Source: DASPKT01 sp035627915 (GTDB taxonomy: Bacteria > Pseudomonadota > Alphaproteobacteria > Azospirillales > Azospirillaceae). Taken from it: a DNA stretch of 9,899 nucleotides. A program made the translations under genes and the position numbers. Under the pieces are notes generated by a model, which saw nothing but the letters and a program-made list of their open reading frames with translations, ran no database searches and was not told the origin of the DNA. Positions 4,967 through 9,899 of this stretch are shown piece after piece. Every line of letters starts with the position of its first letter. The stretch's first letter is position 1. The DNA lies in assembly GCA_035627915.1 (NCBI GenBank), contig DASPKT010000218.1:1-9899 (forward strand), in the 5' to 3' direction.

Positions 4967-6010
4967 ATGCCAGGCCAGATCTATGTCGTCGATGGGGACG
5001 AGGCGCGGCTGCGCCATGCCGACGGCACCTACACGTCGCTGCACTACGTGGATCAGAGCATCGTCAAGCGTGTCGTCACCGGCACCGTGACGGAGGACGG
5101 CATCGCCGACGCCGTCTACCAGTACGACCGCGGCAGCTTCGTGCTGGTCGACTACCATGTCGACGGCACCTTCGACATGGTCGGCATCGAGCCGGCGATC
5201 CCGACGCCGCGGATCGGCCTGCCGATGGAGATCAACGTCCGCGGCACCGCGGACCTGTCCGGCGGCGAGGGCCAGGAGATCATCTTCTCCCTCGACATCC
5301 AGTACGAGTGGTCGGACCGCCTGCCCCAGCACTGGAGCAACGTGCAGTCCACCTACTTCGCCTACGACCTCAGCGACGGCTCCACCCGGCGCCTGTTCGC
5401 CGACAGCGACCGTTTCCGGTTCGAAACGTTCGGCGACATGAACGCTGACGGCCGCGACGACGTGCTCTACACCGACGAATGGGGCGGGCTCTACGTCCAG
5501 CTGACGGGCGGCGAGCAGTACCACCTGACCGACATCGCCACCAACCCGGACGTGATCCTGGCCGGCGTGGGCGAGTTCGCCGAGGGCTTCCCCGGCCTGG
5601 ACGAGATGCTGTTCTACAACTCCGACACGCGGGAGTTCACCACCTGGGTCCGCGGCCCGGTGGCGCGCAACGGCGGCATCGTCAACGTCGATTATTTCCA
5701 GGAGCTGTTCACCCTGCCGGAGGGCTGGTCCTTCTCCGGCGTGGACGACTATGACGGCGACGGGTTCGACGATGTGCTGATCGCCCAGACCGGCGACGTC
5801 TGGATCCAGATGGTCGGGCTGAAGATGCCGCTGGCCTACTGGAGCACGAAGGAAGGCAAGCTCGTCGACATCGGCAGCCACGACCTGCGCACCATCAAGG
5901 GCGGCGAGTGGTTCATGGCCGAGATCCTGGCGACCCTGCCCGCCGAGGGCGAGCGCCTGGCCGACGGCGCCACCATCGACCTGACCGGCGTGGACCTCAG
6001 CGTCGTCTGA
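4967..6010 (+). CDS. FG-GAP/VCBS-like repeat protein with calcium-binding-like loops
   Basis: The 347-residue acidic protein contains two clear FG-GAP-type repeats with Dx[DN]xDGxxD loops: GDMNADGRDDVLY (about 156-168) and DDYDGDGFDDVLI (about 260-272). Each is followed by a Gly-rich strand (LYVQLTGG, VWIQMVG). Weaker copies are visible near 37-67 (TEDGIADAVY), 92-112 (GEGQEIIFSLD) and 199-230 (GFPGLDEMLFY), so the chain may form about five blades of a beta-propeller. Such loops usually bind calcium in exported proteins, yet no Sec or Tat signal or membrane helix is seen. A leaderless secretion route or cytoplasmic use is possible. The ATG at 4967 has AGAGG five bases upstream and leaves a 180-bp divergent gap to mgsA. 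It is monocistronic, ending at a strong terminator. Function and partner unknown. Confidence 0.8.
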   Translation: MPGQIYVVDGDEARLRHADGTYTSLHYVDQSIVKRVVTGTVTEDGIADAVYQYDRGSFVLVDYHVDGTFDMVGIEPAIPTPRIGLPMEINVRGTADLSGGEGQEIIFSLDIQYEWSDRLPQHWSNVQSTYFAYDLSDGSTRRLFADSDRFRFETFGDMNADGRDDVLYTDEWGGLYVQLTGGEQYHLTDIATNPDVILAGVGEFAEGFPGLDEMLFYNSDTREFTTWVRGPVARNGGIVNVDYFQELFTLPEGWSFSGVDDYDGDGFDDVLIAQTGDVWIQMVGLKMPLAYWSTKEGKLVDIGSHDLRTIKGGEWFMAEILATLPAEGERLADGATIDLTGVDLSVV

Positions 6011-6034
6011 CGCTCCGTCCCTCGCCGCTTCCGG

Positions 6035-6072
6035 AACGCCGGCCCCTCCCGCGGGGGCCGGCGTTTTCGTTT
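6035..6072 (+). terminator. Intrinsic terminator after the FG-GAP gene
   Basis: A perfect 12-bp stem (6035-6046 AACGCCGGCCCC, 6054-6065 GGGGCCGGCGTT) with a 7-nt loop is followed by TTTTCGTTT. It lies 24 bp after the stop codon. Confidence 0.9.
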
Positions 6073-6085
6073 GGCGTTTTCGTTT
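6060..6085 (+). repeat. 13-bp tandem duplication over the terminator T tract
   Basis: GGCGTTTTCGTTT occurs at 6060-6072 and again immediately at 6073-6085. It duplicates the distal end of the terminator and extends its T-rich tail. Confidence 0.85.
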
Positions 6086-6112
6086 CGGGCATTCTTTCGC
6101 CGGATGGGGCGG

Positions 6113-6141
6113 TTGATCCGTACCGGTAACCGGTGTCATAA
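6113..6141 (+). promoter_or_regulatory. Candidate promoter with inner dyad for the molybdenum hydroxylase operon
   Basis: TTGATC (6113-6118), 17 bp, TCATAA (6136-6141). The spacer holds ACCGGT-A-ACCGGT (6122-6134), two copies of a self-complementary hexamer, suggesting a repressor site. A second possible -10, TATGCT (6197-6202), lies nearer the ATG at 6240 but lacks a good -35. Confidence 0.4.
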
Positions 6142-6239
6142 CGTTGGCGAACCAACCCGGCGGCCGGGCCCCTGGCGAGAGCGCACGGGGGCGTCCTATG
6201 CTGCCGGCGCAACGCAACCCCGGCCCGGGAGGGGGAACC

Positions 6240-6686
6240 ATGATCCAGCTGACCGTCAACGGCGAGGCGCGCAGCCTCGACGCCGATCCCGACATGCCGC
6301 TGCTGTGGGCGCTGCGCGACCTGCTGGGCCTGACCGGCACCAAGTACGGCTGCGGCGTCGCCCAGTGCGGCGCCTGCACGGTGCACCTGGACGGGCAGCC
6401 GGTGCGCGCCTGCGTCACCCCGGTCTCGGCCGCCGCCGGGGCCAAGGTGACGACGGTGGAGGGGCTGGGCGGCGAGCATCCCGTGCAGAAGGCCTGGGTG
6501 GAGGCGCAGGTGCCGCAGTGCGGCTACTGCCAGTCCGGCCAGATCATGGCCGCGGCGGCGCTGCTGGCGCAGAACCCGCGCCCCGGCGACGCCGACATCG
6601 ACGCCGCCATGGAGGGCAACCTCTGCCGCTGCGGCACCTATCCCCGCATCCGGACGGCGATCAAGCGCGCCGCCGGCGTCGCCTGA
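6240..6686 (+). CDS. IorA-type 2Fe-2S subunit of a molybdenum hydroxylase
   Basis: The 148-residue small subunit carries electrons from the molybdenum centre. The N-terminal plant-type ferredoxin domain has Cys38, Cys43, Cys46 and Cys58 (CGVAQCGAC...C). The C-terminal helical [2Fe-2S] domain has Cys94, Cys97, Cys129 and Cys131 (QCGYCQSGQ ... LCRCGTYPRI). Length and motifs match the xanthine oxidase family small subunits (CoxS, IorA, aldehyde dehydrogenase small subunit). It has no signal peptide, so it should fold in the cytoplasm and leave with the Tat-signal large subunit. The ATG at 6240 has GGGAGGGGG four bases before it. The large subunit gene starts 11 bp after the stop. Confidence 0.95.
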   Translation: MIQLTVNGEARSLDADPDMPLLWALRDLLGLTGTKYGCGVAQCGACTVHLDGQPVRACVTPVSAAAGAKVTTVEGLGGEHPVQKAWVEAQVPQCGYCQSGQIMAAAALLAQNPRPGDADIDAAMEGNLCRCGTYPRIRTAIKRAAGVA

Positions 6687-6697
6687 GGGAGGGCCCC

Positions 6698-8890
6698 ATG
6701 ACCGCCAAGACCGCGACCATCCTCCACCGCCGCTCCGTCCTGAAGGCCATGGGCGGCCTCGCCGTCGCCGTGGCGCTGCCCCTGCCGGAGGCGTCCGCGC
6801 AGCAGGCGGCCCCCGCCCCGGTGCCGGTGCTGGCCGGTGCCGCCGGCCCCAACCGGCAGGCCGGCATGCTGACCGCCTACGTCGTGGTGAAGCCCGACGG
6901 CAAGGTGGTGGTGCTGTCGCCCACGACCGAGATGGGCCAGGGCACCCACACCGCCCACGCCGCCGTGGTGGCGGACGAGCTGGGCGTCGACATCGCCGAC
7001 GTGTCGGTGGAGACGGCGCAGCCGGCCGACCCCTACCGCTTCGGCCCGGCCGCCAACCGCACCATGGGCTCCGGCGGCAGCTGGGGCGTGCGGCGCTGGA
7101 CCCCGCACCTGCGCACCGGCGCCGCCCAGGCGCGCGAGATGCTGGTCATGGCCGCCGCCGCCCGCCTGTCGGTCCCGGCGGCGGAGCTGGCGGCCGAGGG
7201 CGGGCGCATCGTGCACAAGGCGTCCGGCCGTTCCGTCGGCCTCGGCGAGGTGGCGGAGGAGGCGTCGGGGCTGGCGCCCCCCTCCTCCCCCGCGCTGCGC
7301 GACCCGGCGCAGTACCGCTACGTCGGCAAGGGCACGCCGCGGCTGGACATCCCGGCCAAGACGACGGGCGCGCAGGTCTACAGCTTCGATTTCCGCCTGC
7401 CCGGCATGCTGTACGCCTGCGCCCGCTTCAACCCGGTCTTCCACGCCGACCTCGCCGGCTTCGACCCGGCGCCGGCGAAGGCGGTCAAGGGCGTGCGCGA
7501 GGTGGTGAAGATCCCCGGCGGCGTCGCCGTGGTGGCCGACACCGCCTGGGCCGCCATGAAGGGGGCCGACGCGGTCGCGATCACCCCGGCGCCCAGCCCG
7601 CAGGACGCCATGGACAGCACGGCGATCTCCGCCGCCATGCGCGAGGGGCTGGGGGCGGAGAAGTCCGCCGTCGCCAAGGAGGAGGGCGACCTCGCCGCCG
7701 CCTTCGCCAAGGCCGCCAAGGTGGTGGAGGCCGACTACGAGGTGCCCTTCATCAGCCATGCCCCGATGGAGCCCTGGAGCTGCACCGCCCTGTGGAAGGA
7801 CGGCACGCTGGAGCTGTGGGCGCCGACCCAGGTGCAGGACCGCTCGCTGAAGACGGCGGCCAAGACGGCCGGGGTGGCGGAGGACAGGGTCCGCGTCCAC
7901 ACCGTCTCCATCGGCGGCGGTTTCGGGCGGCGGCTGGCGGACGACGGCATCCCGCCGGCGGTCCTGGTGGCCCAGGCCCTGCCCGGCACGCCGGTCAAGT
8001 TCTTCTGGCGCCGCCAGGACGAGATGGAGCGCGGCTGGTTCCGCCCGGCCCAGGCGGCGCGGCTGCGCGCGGCGCTGGCCGCCGACGGCAGCCTGCTGGG
8101 CCTCTCCTTCCGCGCCAGCGGTCCCTCCATGCGCACCGAGTTCGTGCCGGGCTCGATGAAGGAGGGCGACCTCGATCCCGCCTCGGTCCAGGACCTGCCG
8201 AACCTGCGCTACGCCAAGGGCGCCTACCGCGTCGACTACGCCATGCGGCACTTCAAGGTGACGGCGGCGCCCTGGCGGGCCGTCGGCGCCACCCAGAACG
8301 CCTTCTTCCTGGAGTGCTTCGTGGACGAGCTGGCGGCGGCCGCCGGCCAGGACCCGGTCGCCTACCGCCGCCGGCTGCTGGCCCACGACCTGCGCGCCCT
8401 GAAGGTGGTCGACACCGCGGCGGAGAAGGGCGGCTGGGGCCGCAGGCTGCCCGATGGCCGGGCCCAGGGCTTCGCCTTCTTCGAGTGCTACGGCAGCCTC
8501 TGCGCCCAGGTGGCGGAGGTGTCGATGCGCGACAGCATGCCGGTCGTTCACAAGGTGACCGTCGCGCTCGACTGCGGCGACCTGGTGCTGCCCGACGGGG
8601 CCCGCAGCCAGGTGGAGGGCGGCGTGGTCCAGGGCCTCTCCACCGCCCTGTTCGAGGCCGCCACCATCGCCGGCGGCCAGACCGCGGAGAAGAACTTCGA
8701 CGCCTACCGGCTGCTGAAGCTGCCGGAGGCGCCGGTCGTGGAGGTCCACTTCATCCGCTCCGGCGAACCCATGGGCGGCGTCGGCGAGCCCGGCCTGCCC
8801 CCGGCCACCCCGGCGCTGGTGAACGCGGTCTCCAAACTGACCGGCCGGCGGGTGCGCTCGCTGCCGCTGGCCAAGTCGCTGAAGGCGTGA
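6698..8890 (+). CDS. IorB-type molybdopterin subunit of a molybdenum hydroxylase, Tat-exported
   Basis: This 730-residue protein belongs to the xanthine oxidase family, isoquinoline 1-oxidoreductase beta/periplasmic aldehyde dehydrogenase branch. It hydroxylates an N-heterocycle or oxidises an aldehyde at a molybdenum-cytosine-dinucleotide cofactor. The N-terminus HRRSVLKAMGG plus a hydrophobic run to ASA-QQ (about 34/35) is a Tat signal. Cofactor and active-site motifs are EMGQGT (79-83), SHAPMEPW (353-360), IGGGFGRR (405-412), APWRAVG (524-530), VEGGVVQGLS (639-648) and GGVGEPGLPP with the likely catalytic base Glu697. The start has GGGAGGG four bases upstream. No FAD subunit, cytochrome c or XdhC-like maturation gene is next door, so the electron acceptor and chaperone must be elsewhere. 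Family firm; substrate unknown. Confidence 0.93.
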   Translation: MTAKTATILHRRSVLKAMGGLAVAVALPLPEASAQQAAPAPVPVLAGAAGPNRQAGMLTAYVVVKPDGKVVVLSPTTEMGQGTHTAHAAVVADELGVDIADVSVETAQPADPYRFGPAANRTMGSGGSWGVRRWTPHLRTGAAQAREMLVMAAAARLSVPAAELAAEGGRIVHKASGRSVGLGEVAEEASGLAPPSSPALRDPAQYRYVGKGTPRLDIPAKTTGAQVYSFDFRLPGMLYACARFNPVFHADLAGFDPAPAKAVKGVREVVKIPGGVAVVADTAWAAMKGADAVAITPAPSPQDAMDSTAISAAMREGLGAEKSAVAKEEGDLAAAFAKAAKVVEADYEVPFISHAPMEPWSCTALWKDGTLELWAPTQVQDRSLKTAAKTAGVAEDRVRVHTVSIGGGFGRRLADDGIPPAVLVAQALPGTPVKFFWRRQDEMERGWFRPAQAARLRAALAADGSLLGLSFRASGPSMRTEFVPGSMKEGDLDPASVQDLPNLRYAKGAYRVDYAMRHFKVTAAPWRAVGATQNAFFLECFVDELAAAAGQDPVAYRRRLLAHDLRALKVVDTAAEKGGWGRRLPDGRAQGFAFFECYGSLCAQVAEVSMRDSMPVVHKVTVALDCGDLVLPDGARSQVEGGVVQGLSTALFEAATIAGGQTAEKNFDAYRLLKLPEAPVVEVHFIRSGEPMGGVGEPGLPPATPALVNAVSKLTGRRVRSLPLAKSLKA

Positions 8891-8940
8891 GCGGGCGGTT
8901 TCCGGCGGAGGTGACTTGAGCGCCTCCCCCGGAACTGCCG

Positions 8941-9087
8941 TCCCCTCTCCCATGGGGAGAGGGACAGGGAGAGGGGGTACGGGCCTGCGGAGCGGTGCTC
9001 CGACGTGGAGGAAAGGTGCCCTTTCCTGTGGCGTCTTACCCCCTCTCCCGGCCCTCCGGGCCACCCTCTCCCCTTGGGAGAGGGGAA
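8941..9087. repeat. REP-like palindromic mosaic: two inverted units plus two inner hairpins
   Basis: The left unit (8941-8979) contains CCCTCTCCCATGGGGAGAGG and then GGGAGAGGGGGTA. The right unit (9037-9087) is its inverted copy, TACCCCCTCTCCC ... CCCTCTCCCCTTGGGAGAGG, with about 12 extra bases (GGCCCTCCGGGCC) inserted. The spacer holds two perfect hairpins: CGGAGC-GGT-GCTCCG (8988-9002) and AGGAAAGG-TGC-CCTTTCCT (9009-9027). CCCTCTCCC/GGGAGAGGG palindromes are a common intergenic REP class in GC-rich proteobacteria. Paired inverted units with hairpins between them resemble BIME/REPIN arrangements mobilised by RAYT enzymes; no RAYT gene is in the window. Confidence 0.8.
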
Positions 9088-9118
9088 GGCTGGCGCGCGC
9101 CATCGGAAACCGGTGCCA

Positions 9119-9147
9119 TTGACCCGCCTAAGGTAGTCACCTTACAA
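9119..9147 (+). promoter_or_regulatory. Promoter of the hydrolase gene with a dyad operator in the spacer
   Basis: TTGACC (9119-9124), exactly 17 bp, TTACAA (9142-9147) is a good housekeeping-type promoter. TAAGGT-AGTC-ACCTTA (9129-9144), a perfect 6-4-6 dyad, fills the spacer and overlaps the -10 box. This position suits a TetR- or MarR-like repressor or a MerR-like regulator. The regulator is not encoded in the window. Confidence 0.6.
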
Positions 9148-9167
9148 CTGGCGGGAACGAACTTGAG

Positions 9168-9186
9168 GCCCCGGGAAATCCGGGGC
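9168..9186 (+). other. Leader hairpin before the hydrolase ribosome site
   Basis: GCCCCGG-GAAAT-CCGGGGC is a perfect 7-bp stem with a 5-nt loop, nine bases before AGGAGGG (9195-9201). It lies in the predicted 5' leader and may affect translation or mRNA stability. No T run follows, so it is not a standard terminator. Confidence 0.55.
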
Positions 9187-9206
9187 GCGCACGCAGGAGG
9201 GTCGCG

Positions 9207-9899
9207 ATGGCGAGTTGGCAGGCACACCTGGTCAGTTCGCTGCTGCGCTGGACCCTGAAGCGCCAGCTGGCCCGCGCCACGGTCGTGGAGGACGTCCGGG
9301 CCCTGTTCAACCGCGGCGGCGGCGGCCGGCCGCCGGGGGTGGCGGTCTCCGAGGCGACGGTGGGCGGCATCCGGTGCGAGTGGGTGGAACCGGCCGGCGG
9401 CGGGGCGCATGGCACGCTGCTCTACCTGCATGGCGGCGGCTATGTTGCCTGCTCGCCGCGCACGCACCGGCCGATCACCGGCTTCTTCGCCCTGCGGGGG
9501 TTCCGGGTCTGCGTGCCCGACTACCGGCTGGCGCCGGAGAACCCCTTCCCGGCCGGGCTGGAGGATGCGCTGGCGGTCTACCGCGAGCTGGCAGCCCAGG
9601 GCCCGGTCGTACTGGCGGGCGACAGCGCCGGCGGCGGGCTGTCGCTGTCGCTCATGCTGTCCCTGAAGGAGCGCGGCCTGCCCCAGCCGGCGGCGGCTGC
9701 CCTCTTCTCCCCCCTGACCGACTTGGCGGCGCGGGGGAACTCGCTGATCCGAAACGAAGCGCGCTGCGCCATGTTCATGGCCCGCGGCATCGCCTCCGTC
9801 GCCCCCGCCTACATCCCCGGCCTGCCCGCGGACACGCCGCTGGCCTCCCCCGTCTATGCCGAGCTGGCGGGCCTGCCGCCCCTGCTGGTCCATGTCGGC
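9207..9899 (+). CDS. HSL-family alpha/beta hydrolase (acetyl esterase/lipase type), C-terminus cut by window end
   Basis: The reading frame is open from the ATG at 9207 to the last base, giving 231 residues. It matches the hormone-sensitive-lipase (Aes-like) family of carboxylesterases. It shows LLYLHGGGYV (oxyanion hole, residues 71-80), the conserved DYRLAPENPFPAGLED segment (105-120) and the nucleophile elbow GDSAGGG with Ser140. The catalytic Asp and His should follow LLVHVG just past the edge. Helical N-terminal residues 1-35 form the usual cap start; there is no clear signal peptide. AGGAGGG lies five bases before the ATG. It has its own promoter with a dyad operator, separate from the molybdenum hydroxylase operon. 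Ester substrate unknown. Confidence 0.92.
   Translation, partial: MASWQAHLVSSLLRWTLKRQLARATVVEDVRALFNRGGGGRPPGVAVSEATVGGIRCEWVEPAGGGAHGTLLYLHGGGYVACSPRTHRPITGFFALRGFRVCVPDYRLAPENPFPAGLEDALAVYRELAAQGPVVLAGDSAGGGLSLSLMLSLKERGLPQPAAAALFSPLTDLAARGNSLIRNEARCAMFMARGIASVAPAYIPGLPADTPLASPVYAELAGLPPLLVHVG

Larger units (their letters stand above)
8891..9206. other. Intergenic region, 316 bp, no gene seen
   Basis: Between the large subunit stop and the hydrolase ATG. It contains the REP-like mosaic (8941-9087), the hydrolase promoter (9119-9147) and a leader hairpin (9168-9186). The first 50 bp after the stop show nothing I can name. No T-rich intrinsic terminator is present; the palindromes may serve that role. 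Confidence 0.7.

Noticed and set aside
4832..6445. Minus-strand open frame of 537 codons opposite the FG-GAP gene
   Set aside because: It crosses a strong terminator and a promoter region and has no motif. The plus-strand protein has clear repeats.
8941..9087. Repeats as a CRISPR array
   Set aside because: The units are inverted, not direct, repeats and there are no regular spacers.
6638..9103. Minus-strand open frame of 821 codons
   Set aside because: It is the antisense of the molybdopterin subunit, His/Gly/Arg-rich and featureless, typical of very GC-rich DNA.

Overview
The window is very GC-rich, with strong G/C preference at third codon positions and good GGAGG-type ribosome binding sites. 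Gene content (RNase Z-like MBL protein, DUF1003 protein, haemerythrin protein, two-subunit IorAB-type molybdenum hydroxylase) and two exact matches to the alphaproteobacterial general-stress (sigma EcfG) promoter suggest an alphaproteobacterium, probably of the Rhodospirillales/Azospirillum-Rhodocista type. The lineage is an inference from style and content, not from a marker gene. No rRNA, tRNA or CRISPR array was seen.

Left edge (1-190): the first 26 codons of an IS30-family transposase on the minus strand, its probable terminal repeat, and an AT-rich strip that ends abruptly at the stop codon of a 74-residue unknown gene (191-415, minus). That gene has its own GGAAC-N16-CGTT promoter. Upstream of it lies an Ntn-hydrolase isoaspartyl peptidase/asparaginase with a lipoprotein signal (550-1638, minus).

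Middle (1639-4966): a divergent intergenic region with a 15-bp tandem repeat leads to a 69-residue unknown gene and a haemerythrin-domain gene (2265-2747, plus). The haemerythrin gene has its own GGAAC-N17-CGTT promoter. Convergent with it, 3 bp away, is a minus-strand cluster transcribed in the order mgsA (methylglyoxal synthase), DUF1003 membrane protein, RNase Z-like metallo-hydrolase. The mgsA promoter region carries a perfect 14-bp palindrome and is divergent from the next gene.

Right (4967-9899): a 347-residue FG-GAP/VCBS-like repeat protein ends at a strong intrinsic terminator. Next comes a two-gene molybdenum hydroxylase operon: a 2Fe-2S subunit and a Tat-signal molybdopterin subunit, the first probably exported with the second. 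A 147-bp mosaic of inverted REP-like palindromes follows. The last gene is an HSL-family alpha/beta hydrolase, cut by the window end, whose promoter has a dyad between its -35 and -10 boxes.

No obviously new multi-gene system is visible. The best leads are the two sigma EcfG-type promoters, the lipoprotein asparaginase, the operator-like palindromes, the transposase-leader hairpin and the palindromic mosaic.
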